A DNA stretch of 41,769 nucleotides, taken from contig CAZRKC010000017.1 in NCBI GenBank assembly GCA_964600665.1, forward strand, positions 1-41,769, read 5' to 3'. The position numbers were made by a program, and so were the translations under genes. The notes beneath the pieces are model-generated. The model did no database searches, was not told the DNA's origin, and saw only the letters and a program-made list of their open reading frames with translations. Positions 1-7,614 of the stretch are shown one piece after another. Origin of the DNA: CAZRKC01 sp964600665. Its GTDB lineage: Bacteria > Bacillota > SLNR01. The first letter of the stretch is position 1. Every line of letters starts with the position of its first letter.

Positions 1-3
1 TAG

Positions 4-49
4 TGACATTTTATCAGAATAAATTCAACATGACATTATCACAGAATAA
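4..49. repeat. Imperfect direct repeat upstream of the thi promoter
   Basis: Two 19-nt copies, TGACATTTTATCAGAATAA (4-22) and TGACATTATCACAGAATAA (31-49), match at 16 of 19 positions and start 27 bp apart. They lie just upstream of the promoter at 72-100. They could be tandem protein-binding sites or remnants of an earlier duplication; nothing else in the window repeats the motif that I noticed. The rest of bases 1-71 shows no gene I can support. Confidence 0.4.
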
Positions 50-71
50 CCACATCTGCACAAAACCCGTA

Positions 72-100
72 TTGACAAAACAAAGGAATTCATTTAGGAT
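72..100 (+). promoter_or_regulatory. Sigma-A-type promoter for the thiW operon
   Basis: A perfect -35 hexamer TTGACA (72-77), a 17-bp spacer and TAGGAT (95-100, 4 of 6 matches to TATAAT) fit a housekeeping promoter. Transcription would begin near 107, about 17 nt before the TPP aptamer, which is the right arrangement for a riboswitch-controlled leader. Confidence 0.75.
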
Positions 101-123
101 GTAGACATAAAATTGAATCGATA

Positions 124-236
124 ACCAGGGGAGCTCAAAATGCAGGGCTGAGATAAGGGCGCGTGCCCTTTACCCTTCGAACCTGATGAAAGCAGCGGGA
201 TGATACCGTTGTCTGGGTAATGCCAGCGTAGGGAGT
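124..236 (+). ncRNA. TPP riboswitch (THI element) with an inserted stem-loop
   Basis: The conserved TPP-aptamer blocks are present in order: GGGGAGC (128-134), GGGCTGAGAT (145-154), a P3 hairpin AAGGGC-GCGT-GCCCTT (155-170), ACCCTT-CGAACCTGAT (172-187) and CTGGGTAATGCCAGCGTAGGGA (split across 213-234). The family binds thiamine pyrophosphate and here precedes a terminator, so it should switch off thiW and the symporter when TPP is plentiful. Unusual is a 25-nt insertion (188-212) between CCTGAT and CTGG, where they normally adjoin. It can fold as GCAGCGG/CCGTTGT with loop GATGATA. Its 5' arm AGCAGCGG (191-198) can pair at 7 of 8 positions with the 5' arm of the terminator (263-270), suggesting a role as antiterminator. 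Confidence 0.95.
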
Positions 237-262
237 GAAACAGAACTCATCTGTTTATCTTA

Positions 263-292
263 CCGCAGCTTTTCACAGCTGCGGTTTTTATT
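263..292 (+). terminator. Riboswitch expression-platform terminator
   Basis: Perfect 8-bp stem CCGCAGCT (263-270) / AGCTGCGG (277-284) with a 6-nt loop, followed at once by TTTTTATTTT. It is an intrinsic terminator located between the TPP aptamer and thiW and is presumably formed when TPP is bound. Confidence 0.92.
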
Positions 293-334
293 TTCTCCGG
301 TCAGATCGAGAGAAATGAGGAAGGAGGACGGATC

Positions 335-844
335 ATGAAACTAAAAAACATGACAATCATGGCCATGTTAACTGCTGTTGGCACCATCACATCCCACCTG
401 ATTGCTATCCCAACCTTGGGCGCCCGAGTATTTCCCATGCAACACGCCATTAATGTGGTGGGAGCAATTATCCTCGGTCCGGTCAATGCTGCCATTGTCG
501 CATTCTCAATATCGCTGCTGCGCAATATGTTAGGCGTGGGGACTTTGCTGGCGTTTCCAGGGAGTATGGTCGGTGCGTTGCTGGCAGGGTACTTTTACCA
601 ATGGACAAAAAAAGAACACTTTGCTTTGCTGGGAGAAGTCATTGGTACCGGTTTTCTGGGCGCTTTAATTGCTTATCCGATCGCAAAACTCCTATTAGGC
701 AGAGATGTGCTGGCGTATGCATATATCATTCCTTTTAGCCTCAGCAGCATTGCCGGCGCCTTGATTGGGTTTATTGCAACCAGAACATTGATGGCCGCAG
801 CCGGTCACAAGGTTCGGATTAAAGTCGAGGGGGATAAAAAATGA
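335..844 (+). CDS. thiW: ThiW, thiazole-specific ECF transporter S component (predicted)
   Basis: A 169-residue, very hydrophobic protein with about five to six membrane segments and a short basic C-terminus. The sequence fits the ThiW family, the substrate-binding S component of an energy-coupling-factor transporter predicted from TPP-riboswitch control to import the thiazole precursor of thiamine; the shared ATPase/EcfT module would be encoded elsewhere. The ATG lies 8 nt after AAGGAGG. The stop codon overlaps the next start (ATGA at 841-844), so translation is probably coupled to the symporter. Family assignment rests on the N-terminal pattern with ITSHLIAIPTLGARVFPMQH and on the riboswitch. 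That it transports thiazole is established only as a genomic prediction for the family. Confidence 0.88.
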   Translation: MKLKNMTIMAMLTAVGTITSHLIAIPTLGARVFPMQHAINVVGAIILGPVNAAIVAFSISLLRNMLGVGTLLAFPGSMVGALLAGYFYQWTKKEHFALLGEVIGTGFLGALIAYPIAKLLLGRDVLAYAYIIPFSLSSIAGALIGFIATRTLMAAAGHKVRIKVEGDKK

Positions 845-2235
845 TTTCTCAGGATTGGTTAACCTGGATATCCTTGGCCACCGTTGGCGGATTTGCTGCC
901 GTAGGCATCCGCTCCGCATGGGGCCGGATTCAATCCATGGATGATTATGTCACGGCTCGCAGCAGCACAGGGGCTATCCCGCTGTCTGCAACTCTACTGG
1001 CATCTTTTCTCGGTGTATTCATTCTCTTTACCCCACCAGAGGTTGCGTTATTGGGTGGATTACCGGCAATCATCGGATATGCCATGGGTGTCATAATGCT
1101 CTATTGGGCATTGATGACATTATCTCCCCGCATAAAATCATACCTGCCCGAGGGAAGCTCCCTAACCGACTATGCCTGGGCTCGTTATGGCGCTGGCATG
1201 CATGGTTTGACCCTGATCCTCTCCATCTTTTATATGTTTGTGCACTTAGTGGCAGAATTAACAGCTATCGCATTGGTCGCAAATCAACTGGCAGGCATCC
1301 CTCTTTGGCAAACCGCTACTTTAGTCGGTCTTGGAACCATGGCTTACACGGCTTATGGGGGGTTGCAAGCATCCATGTTTACTGATAACATCCAGATGCG
1401 AATGACGGTCATCTTACTCGCCATCATGGGTATTGCGATTGTTAAGCACCTGGGTGGGCTGACCCGTATAATGGCTCAAACACAAGCTCAGGTGCCGGAG
1501 CTTCTGAAACTATCCAATATGAGTGGAATCCAGTATGGCTTAACACTGATGATTGCCGTACTTGCCGCCAATCTATTCCATCAAGGGTATTGGCAGCGTG
1601 TGTATGCAGGGCGAGACGATGCTACGATCAAGCAGGCATTTCGATTGGCCATACCAGCAGCTGCTGGAATCATGCTGCTTGCGGGGCTTTTTGGTATTGT
1701 GGCGGCTGCTTTTGGTATGGCTGATCAGCCGTCCACCGTATTTTTTACGATGACTGGTCGGATATTCCCTGAGTGGCTGATCCTGATTGTCTACCTTCTG
1801 GCCTTGATTCTCGTCATGAGTACCGTGGACACCCTGCTGAACGCCACCGCCGCCACCTTCACGATTGATATCAAACGCGTCTTGCCCTCTTTAAGTCAAA
1901 ATAAACTTCTGAACCTTTCACGAGTGTTGACTGTCATTCTCATTGTGCCCGCGATTGGGCTCTCATCTCAAGGATATAGCGTATTACAGTTATTCCTGAT
2001 CGCTGATCTGGTATGTGCTGGAGCGATCTTTCCCTTGTTCTATGGCCTGTATACCCGTCACCACAACGGAACGACCGCTTTGGCAGCGGCCGTGTGTGGT
2101 ATCCTGGCAGGCATTCCGTTATTTCAGTCCGGACAATTGTTGTTAAGTTTTTTCGCCGCCCTGGGCGTATCGATATCCATCAGTCTGATTGGAGGGTACC
2201 TGTGCTCTAGCCGCCCCCAACCGGCGGGAAAATAG
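841..2235 (+). CDS. Sodium:solute symporter family permease under TPP riboswitch control
   Basis: A 464-residue polytopic membrane protein with about 12-13 hydrophobic segments and the overall pattern of the SSS family (PutP/PanF type): an early D-D-Y-x-T-A-R stretch near residues 31-37, then TAYGGLQASMFTDNIQM around residues 162-178, a typical SSS motif. It starts within the thiW stop codon (ATGA), so both are one TPP-regulated operon. By context the cargo is probably thiamine, HMP or another thiamine precursor. A PanF-like symporter (ThiV) has been proposed for thiamine precursors in other organisms; I infer, but cannot show, that this is its counterpart. Its last 29 bp overlap the 3' end of the convergent moaD-like gene. 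Confidence 0.85.
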   Translation: MISQDWLTWISLATVGGFAAVGIRSAWGRIQSMDDYVTARSSTGAIPLSATLLASFLGVFILFTPPEVALLGGLPAIIGYAMGVIMLYWALMTLSPRIKSYLPEGSSLTDYAWARYGAGMHGLTLILSIFYMFVHLVAELTAIALVANQLAGIPLWQTATLVGLGTMAYTAYGGLQASMFTDNIQMRMTVILLAIMGIAIVKHLGGLTRIMAQTQAQVPELLKLSNMSGIQYGLTLMIAVLAANLFHQGYWQRVYAGRDDATIKQAFRLAIPAAAGIMLLAGLFGIVAAAFGMADQPSTVFFTMTGRIFPEWLILIVYLLALILVMSTVDTLLNATAATFTIDIKRVLPSLSQNKLLNLSRVLTVILIVPAIGLSSQGYSVLQLFLIADLVCAGAIFPLFYGLYTRHHNGTTALAAAVCGILAGIPLFQSGQLLLSFFAALGVSISISLIGGYLCSSRPQPAGK

Positions 2236-2449
2236 CTACTCGATCCCCATCTTGCAGAATATGGTCTATATCCGTCCGCCGATTCCGGATAAACATCTGC
2301 TTCAACTCTTTCTCAGGGATACCCAGATGTTCAATCAGCCATTTTGCTTGACTTCCTTCGGGTACTTCTAAAAAAAATGAAGCCGATCCCGCTTTCTCAG
2401 GGTGATATTTACTCAAACTGGCATACAATACGACTTCCACTTTGATCAT
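2207..2449 (-). CDS. moaD: MoaD/ThiS-family sulfur carrier protein
   Basis: An 80-residue ubiquitin-like protein ending in V-A-I-F-P-P-V-G-G-G, the hallmark C-terminal Gly-Gly that is activated to a thiocarboxylate in MoaD proteins. It supplies sulfur for the dithiolene of molybdopterin/tungstopterin; the upstream AOR (same strand, 69 nt away) needs exactly this cofactor, and AOR-moaD pairing is common. The tail carries a third Gly; whether it is trimmed is unknown. ATG 2449 follows AGGAGG by 7 nt. The 3' end overlaps the convergent symporter gene by 29 bp. ThiS is the alternative, but length, the FPPVGG ending and the neighbour favour a MoaD role. Confidence 0.88.
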   Translation of the reverse strand: MIKVEVVLYASLSKYHPEKAGSASFFLEVPEGSQAKWLIEHLGIPEKELKQMFIRNRRTDIDHILQDGDRVAIFPPVGGG

Positions 2450-2473
2450 TCATCCACCTCCTGACGAAGACAC

Positions 2474-2500
2474 GGGCCGCCCTGAGTTCCAGTGCGGCCC
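2474..2500 (-). other. GC-rich stem-loop between AOR and moaD-like genes
   Basis: GGGCCGC (2474-2480) pairs perfectly with GCGGCCC (2494-2500), and an inner CTG/CAG can extend it after a mismatch. No U-tract follows on the minus strand, so it is not a classical terminator. It could stabilise the AOR message or cause partial termination to set the AOR:MoaD ratio. Confidence 0.55.
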
Positions 2501-2518
2501 CTGCATTGTATCAGTATC

Positions 2519-4255
2519 TCAGTCAAAAATCTTTTGCAACTCTTCGTCTGGAATGTCAAACACCACATTGTGAGGCGGCAATTTTTCGTACCGCATAAAT
2601 TCTGGGATCATGTGATGTTCTTTGGAAATTCCCGCCCGCCGGTTGAATTCATTTTCCAAATCCACGATTTCTTTACCGACTTTAGCGACATCCTCAACAG
2701 TGTATTTAGTCCCCATCACACCGTTGACCGATTCAACCATACCTTCCATTCCCGCTGGGAAGTCAATGATCGGGAAGGCGATAAAGAGGCAATATCCGGA
2801 CGCATCCACAAACCCGGTAACATACTGGAATGTCCGCGACATATCAATTTTACCTTCGACAGAAAGCGGATCCGCCTTACCACCCACACCCGCAATTTCT
2901 GGAGCAATGGTATAGCCGGCTGTGTGATCAGCACCCATGGGTGATGTTGCATATGTGACAGCAATCCCTTTAACCGCTCGGGGTTCATATGCAGGCATAC
3001 CTTGCCCTTTCACGGTGGGAATCCGGGTCATACCATATGCTTTTCCGGTAAATTCGGCCCCGTTGCCCAAAATACGTCCCATGGGGGTCCCTTTACGAAT
3101 TTCTTCCATCAGTTCGATTGCACCGGCCCCATCTCCAAACTTCTTCACCCCTGCATCCATGGCAACACCAATCGCCACACCTGCTTCGATGGTATCGACG
3201 CCAATATCATTGCATTGGTGAATCAATTTCCCGACCACATCCAAATCATCGATTCCGCAGTTCGCCCCTAAGGACCATGCAGATTCGTATTCGATGCAGG
3301 ACACTAACTCCGTTCCGTCTGCATTGGGATAGACATTCGAGCAACGGATAATACACCCAGGGTGGCATCCATGGCCGGTCATACCAGCATTACGTTCTTG
3401 AACGCGCTGATGGATCATTTCACCGCTTATCTTTGATGCACCCTCAAATACTCCCGATCGGAAATTATTCGTGGGAAGTCCGCCCGCTTCATTCAGAAGA
3501 TTGATCAACACCGCAGTGCCGTATGTATTCAATGCACCGTCTTTTTTGGTCAAATCATGGGCTCGGATTGCCTCAGTCAGCTTTGCCCGTCCTGTTTTAA
3601 ACAGTTCAAGGTCGACAATTTCAGTCCCTTGCGCATCCGTGTCGTCGATCACGATCGCTTTGAGACCTTTGCTGCCAATGACTGCTCCCAAGCCTCCCCG
3701 CCCGGAATACCGGCTGGGACGGCCTTCTGTATCGCTAAATGCGACACCGGCCATGGCCATCTTCATCTCGCCTGCTGGACCCACACCCATAATCGCGTGT
3801 TTTCCATTGGGGTAATCTTTGTACAGTATATCCGCTGTTTCGTACATCCCTTTCCCTTTCAGGTGTTCGGCGGGCAATAATTCTGCCCCATCCTTGGTGA
3901 TTTTCAGCATCCAAGTATTCTCCATACACCGCCCCTCCAGGACAAGGGCTTTGATACCGAGTCGACCCATCTTCTGAGCAAAAGGAGTGCCGGCGTTCGC
4001 TTCCTTTATTCCGCCTGTTAATGGTGATTTCCCTCCCACTGACAGCCTGCCAGAACTGGGTGATGCGGTTCCTGTTACCATACCCGGAGCAATAACGATT
4101 TTATTATTTGGCCCCAGCGGATGGCACAGCGGCGGTACTTCATCGAAGATCATCTGCGTAGTGATCTGCCGCCCACCCATATGCTGATATTTCTCGGCAA
4201 CGGCTTCTTCACTGATCTTCTTTGTGGTCATATCCACCCGAATAATTTTTGACAT
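2519..4255 (-). CDS. aor: Aldehyde:ferredoxin oxidoreductase (tungsten/molybdopterin)
   Basis: A 578-residue AOR-family enzyme, oxidising aldehydes to carboxylates (or acids to aldehydes with low-potential ferredoxin) using a bis-pterin W/Mo cofactor and a [4Fe-4S] cluster, in the cytoplasm. Seen: an N-terminal AOR domain with GGRQITTQMIFDEVPPLCHPLGPNNK, the pterin-binding SGRLSVGGKSPLTGGIKEANAG stretch (split here for description), a cysteine set G-C-H-P-G-C-I-I-R-C typical of this AOR subfamily, and a later Cys in DASGYCLF for the cluster. The ATG at 4255 is preferred: AAGGAGGG ends 6 nt upstream, whereas the in-frame ATG at 4261 abuts the Shine-Dalgarno. Downstream is the MoaD partner. The physiological aldehyde cannot be deduced. 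Confidence 0.95.
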   Translation of the reverse strand: MSKIIRVDMTTKKISEEAVAEKYQHMGGRQITTQMIFDEVPPLCHPLGPNNKIVIAPGMVTGTASPSSGRLSVGGKSPLTGGIKEANAGTPFAQKMGRLGIKALVLEGRCMENTWMLKITKDGAELLPAEHLKGKGMYETADILYKDYPNGKHAIMGVGPAGEMKMAMAGVAFSDTEGRPSRYSGRGGLGAVIGSKGLKAIVIDDTDAQGTEIVDLELFKTGRAKLTEAIRAHDLTKKDGALNTYGTAVLINLLNEAGGLPTNNFRSGVFEGASKISGEMIHQRVQERNAGMTGHGCHPGCIIRCSNVYPNADGTELVSCIEYESAWSLGANCGIDDLDVVGKLIHQCNDIGVDTIEAGVAIGVAMDAGVKKFGDGAGAIELMEEIRKGTPMGRILGNGAEFTGKAYGMTRIPTVKGQGMPAYEPRAVKGIAVTYATSPMGADHTAGYTIAPEIAGVGGKADPLSVEGKIDMSRTFQYVTGFVDASGYCLFIAFPIIDFPAGMEGMVESVNGVMGTKYTVEDVAKVGKEIVDLENEFNRRAGISKEHHMIPEFMRYEKLPPHNVVFDIPDEELQKIFD

Positions 4256-4283
4256 GTGCATCCCTCCTTCTTTGAAATATAGA

Positions 4284-4307
4284 AATCCCCGAGACATCCC
4301 GGGGATT
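4284..4307 (-). terminator. Probable terminator after the DUF218 gene
   Basis: AATCCCCG (4284-4291) pairs with CGGGGATT (4300-4307), 8 bp with an 8-nt loop, starting 5 nt after the stop of the DUF218 gene. The minus-strand sequence continues TCTATATTT, a weak U-tract. It would separate that gene from the AOR, whose Shine-Dalgarno lies just downstream. Confidence 0.6.
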
Positions 4308-4312
4308 ACTTC

Positions 4313-5005
4313 CTAAACACGCTGTTCCCCGTAGATCGATCTGACTGACGGAGTACCAATGTTTAAATGCCCTTTTATCTGAGAAAACCATCGTTGCCAG
4401 GTGTAAAGTGTCATCGCACCTATCTCGCGCCAAACATAATAACAGCGAAGCCCTTCATCCGTATAGAGGATGGTATCCAAAACCGGAGCCCCGGAAACTG
4501 AGATACCATGATCTCTGCTAATGCGCATAGATCGCTCTAAATGAAACCAATCCGTCACGATAATTGCAGATGTCCACCCGTGCGCGTCCATTAGTTGTAC
4601 GCTGTATTGAATATTTTCCAGTGTGCTTGTGGCACGATCCTCCAGAATCAGAATGGAATCGTCAATCCCAGCCATGACCAGTGCCTCTCGCATCGCTTCA
4701 GCTTCAGATGGGGGGTGTCGTCCCATTCCACCGGATAGAATCATAAATGGAGCATATCCACCCTGATAAACCTCCTGAGCTTTATGAATCCGTGCCTGTA
4801 AGACTGGACTCAACCCTTCCGACCATACCGCAGCCCCCATAACAATGATACAGTCGGCTTTTTGCGGCTGTGTCTGGTCCCCGTTGGTTTTGATGGCTTG
4901 ATAGAGTGAGCCCACCCACAACATTCCACTCAACACCAAAATTATCAGTGCCCACCCCAGGGAATACATCCATTTCTTTTTCTGACGTTCCATCCATTTT
5001 AACAT
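4313..5005 (-). CDS. YdcF/SanA-like DUF218 membrane-anchored protein
   Basis: A 230-residue protein with a basic N-terminus (MLKWMERQKKKW) and one membrane segment at about residues 13-33, followed by an extracytoplasmic DUF218 domain (about 49-190). Typical elements are ADCIIVMGAAVW, LSGGMG-x5-SEAEAM and EDRATSTLENIQYS. The family (YdcF, SanA, ElyC) is linked to envelope integrity and envelope polysaccharide metabolism, but its reaction is not settled. ATG 5005 lies 11 nt from AGGAG, somewhat long; an in-frame ATG four codons later is an alternative. It sits 57 nt downstream of fprA and is followed by a hairpin, so it may be the last gene of that unit. Confidence 0.85.
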   Translation of the reverse strand: MLKWMERQKKKWMYSLGWALIILVLSGMLWVGSLYQAIKTNGDQTQPQKADCIIVMGAAVWSEGLSPVLQARIHKAQEVYQGGYAPFMILSGGMGRHPPSEAEAMREALVMAGIDDSILILEDRATSTLENIQYSVQLMDAHGWTSAIIVTDWFHLERSMRISRDHGISVSGAPVLDTILYTDEGLRCYYVWREIGAMTLYTWQRWFSQIKGHLNIGTPSVRSIYGEQRV

Positions 5006-5062
5006 TCGACGTCCGTCTCCTGAATCCTGCCATTGGCACCAATAAATTCCTCAGGATACCCT

Positions 5063-6256
5063 CTATTGCTTAAACGCATCTCCGATTCGGGTTCCCATCG
5101 CGATACATGCTTCAATTCCTGGCTCATCAGGGTTCCACAATAATTTCAGGCCATCCTCCACCATCTCAAATCCTGATTTCTCCAATATATCTTTTATGAT
5201 TCCCACAGATTCACCGCTCCAGCCATAGCAGCCGAATGAAGCCCCCATCTTCTTTTTAAAAGCCAATCCTTTGATCATATCCAGAAGTCCGGCAATTCCA
5301 TAAAGAATTCCCTTATTCACAGTCGGGGATCCCACCACAATGGCTTTTGACTTGAATACCTCCGTCAGAATATCATTCTTATCAGCACGGCCGGCATTAT
5401 AGATCTTGACCTCTGTTTCCGGATCGCTTTGCTTAATCCCGGTGGCAATTGCTTCTGCCATCCGTCTCGTGCCATTCCACATCGTATCATATATCACTGT
5501 AATCTGATCTTCCTGATAATCCTTTGCCCATTCCATGTACTTTTCGACAATTTGCAGCGGTTCGTTTCTCCATATCAATCCATGACTTGGACAAATCATG
5601 TCCACTGGGATTTTCATGTCAAGCAGTTGGTTGATTTTGCCTACCACCAGCCGATTGAACGGGTTGAGAATATTTGCGTAATATTTGATGGCCTCTTGGA
5701 AAAGTTCTGCCTGATCGACTCGATCCGCATACATTTCTTCTGATGCCAAATGCTGACCGAATGCATCGTTGCTGAAAAGGATATTGTCCATTGTTAAATA
5801 GGAGAACATACTATCCGGCCAGTGCAGCATTTTAGCCTCAACGAACACGAAATCTCTTTTCCCAATATTCAAGGTATCACCCGTTTTAACCGGTACAAAA
5901 TTCCAGTCTTGGTGATAATGGCCTTTCAATGATTGAATCCCGTTGGCGGAGCAATAGATGGGGGTATTGGGAATCTCCCGCATCAATTCGGGAAGTGCTC
6001 CGCTATGATCAGATTCAGCGTGCTGTGCAATGATATAATCAATTTCATTTAAGTCAATCTCTTTCTTCAAGTTAGCAACAAATTCTTTGGCAAAAGGACC
6101 CCATACTGTATCAATCAGGACCGTCTTTTCATCACGGATCAAATAAGCATTGTAAGTTGAACCTCGATGAGTAGACAATTCTTCTCCATGAAAAGATCGG
6201 AGTTCCCAATCAATTTTCCCTACCCACGTGATGTGATCTTTAATCGGAAAACTCAT
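5063..6256 (-). CDS. fprA: FprA-type flavodiiron protein
   Basis: A 397-residue A-type flavoprotein that reduces O2 to water and/or NO to N2O with electrons from rubredoxin or a similar donor, protecting anaerobes. The N-terminal metallo-beta-lactamase domain keeps the diiron ligands: H-A-E-S-D-H (about residues 79-84), His in MLHWPDSM, Asp in SNDAFGQH and His in PSHG. The C-terminal flavodoxin domain (about 250-397) begins with ITVIYDTMWNGTRRMAEAI, an FMN phosphate-binding loop. AAGGAGGG precedes the ATG by 6 nt. No rubredoxin is fused or adjacent; the small desulforedoxin at 36717-36854 is a distant candidate donor. Length matches the family. Confidence 0.95.
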   Translation of the reverse strand: MSFPIKDHITWVGKIDWELRSFHGEELSTHRGSTYNAYLIRDEKTVLIDTVWGPFAKEFVANLKKEIDLNEIDYIIAQHAESDHSGALPELMREIPNTPIYCSANGIQSLKGHYHQDWNFVPVKTGDTLNIGKRDFVFVEAKMLHWPDSMFSYLTMDNILFSNDAFGQHLASEEMYADRVDQAELFQEAIKYYANILNPFNRLVVGKINQLLDMKIPVDMICPSHGLIWRNEPLQIVEKYMEWAKDYQEDQITVIYDTMWNGTRRMAEAIATGIKQSDPETEVKIYNAGRADKNDILTEVFKSKAIVVGSPTVNKGILYGIAGLLDMIKGLAFKKKMGASFGCYGWSGESVGIIKDILEKSGFEMVEDGLKLLWNPDEPGIEACIAMGTRIGDAFKQ

Positions 6257-6309
6257 GATATCCCTCCTTGACGATTGATGTCGATTGCTTCATTTACGAT
6301 GATTGAGTC

Positions 6310-6795
6310 TCAATACAAATCCCGCATGCTCACATCATAACCCAGTTGCTTTAAATAATTGAAAAGCTGGGCGCGATGATGGTACGTATGCGTGATGACT
6401 TCCAAAAGCCAGCGCGCCTGGGTAAACCCACTGTCTGCATAAAAGGCTTTTGTAATTTCATTCAAGTAAGCATATACACTCAAGGATTCCATATACATGG
6501 CCAACTCAGTATAGCCTTTGACCATGGTATCTTTCATCTCAGCTGATGTATCCGTCTCACCGACACTGCGTTCATAAGCACTGACTTCATCTTCACCTTT
6601 TTCCTGCATAATCAGTAAGTCTGCACCAGGGATTGCTGCTAGGTGCTGAGCCACTTCTTTCAGTGACCGCATGACCGGAGTCGGTCGATATTCCCAGTCA
6701 TCCGATTTGATTTTATCCATGAGCCTCATGGAGGAGTTGATAACATGATGCAAGTCTGCCAGCATCATTTTTCGAATCTGTAAAGTGCCGCTCAA
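6310..6795 (-). CDS. DinB-like metal-binding protein
   Basis: A 161-residue four-helix-bundle-type protein of the DinB/YfiT superfamily. The metal triad is visible as the His in EVAQHLAAIP and the paired His residues in ITHTYHHRAQLFNYLKQLG. Family members include thiol S-transferases (bacillithiol/mycothiol) and DNA-damage-induced proteins, but the substrate here cannot be read from sequence. The start is taken as TTG at 6795 because AGGAGG lies 8 nt upstream, while the upstream in-frame ATG at 6834 has no ribosome-binding site. It lies between fprA and the AlkD-like gene with gaps of 53 and about 140 nt. Confidence 0.8.
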   Translation of the reverse strand: MSGTLQIRKMMLADLHHVINSSMRLMDKIKSDDWEYRPTPVMRSLKEVAQHLAAIPGADLLIMQEKGEDEVSAYERSVGETDTSAEMKDTMVKGYTELAMYMESLSVYAYLNEITKAFYADSGFTQARWLLEVITHTYHHRAQLFNYLKQLGYDVSMRDLY

Positions 6796-6935
6796 GTTGA
6801 TCGCCTCCTGTTTGATCGTGATGAATCCATCCATCTATATCTTATCATATCCCACTATGAATACACAGTCCCTTCTAATTCCGGTCAGTCATTGCTGCAG
6901 GGTGTTCCCTCTCCATCCCATCGAGTCTGGATGTT

Positions 6936-7613
6936 TTAAGATAGATGTTTCATGGCTTCCCGACGGGTTAATGCTGGTAATTTTCGACTCATAACATAAA
7001 GCCTCACTGCCTCAGGGTCGGTTTTTGCAAATTCCCGTAAAGCCCATCCTAATGCCTTTTGAATAAAAAACTCCTCTGAATTTAAACAAGCATCTCCATA
7101 CAAAAATAACCGTTTCTGATCCGTTTCTTCTTTGAATTTAAGTTGGTATAACAACGCAGTCCGAACCACCCACATGTTTTGACTTAGAATCCATTGATCA
7201 GCCATACTTTCGACACCGATATGTCGAAATGTATACATATATTGTCCAACCAGTTGTGTTGCCAAGCCATCGACTGTATCCCACCATGATTTTCTTTGTA
7301 CCCATTGGATAAACGAATGGATATCATCAGGTGCCATTAATGTCCGATACTGAATCATCCAGTCAATAGCGGTATATTGATATTCACGCGCATCCAGTTC
7401 CCATAATAAATCGGTAATAGACTGCCACATCTCCGTTGGATATATCTGTTCACTTATGTAGTGTTGCATCAGTTTTCTTCGTTTGACCGATTGAATACCC
7501 AAAAATGAAAACTGGTTTTTCATGTATTTCGACATGCCGGCTGCAATCGATGGATCCTGCTGGGGCTCCATTATCCTCACGAAACCTTCAACGAATTGTT
7601 TTGGAGATAGCAT
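6936..7613 (-). CDS. AlkD-like DNA alkylation repair glycosylase
   Basis: A 225-residue all-helical protein of the AlkD/HEAT-like family, which excises N3- and N7-alkylated purines from DNA. Seen: KSWWDTVDGLA near residues 108-118, in which the Trp-Asp pair corresponds to the catalytic region, VVRTALLYQL, and FFIQKALGWALREFAKTDP, all characteristic. Length fits the family. ATG 7613 comes one base after the TGA of the nitroreductase-like gene and 8 nt after GGAGGG, so the two genes are co-transcribed and probably translationally coupled. Confidence 0.9.
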   Translation of the reverse strand: MLSPKQFVEGFVRIMEPQQDPSIAAGMSKYMKNQFSFLGIQSVKRRKLMQHYISEQIYPTEMWQSITDLLWELDAREYQYTAIDWMIQYRTLMAPDDIHSFIQWVQRKSWWDTVDGLATQLVGQYMYTFRHIGVESMADQWILSQNMWVVRTALLYQLKFKEETDQKRLFLYGDACLNSEEFFIQKALGWALREFAKTDPEAVRLYVMSRKLPALTRREAMKHLS

Positions 7614-7614
7614 A

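Noticed and set aside
1..334. Coding gene or mobile element in the leader region
   Set aside because: No supported open frame; the region is fully explained by promoter, riboswitch and terminator, plus the short direct repeat.
2492..3880. Open frames on the plus strand opposite the AOR gene
   Set aside because: They are the antisense shadow of a highly conserved gene, with Pro/Ser/Arg-rich composition and no ribosome-binding sites.
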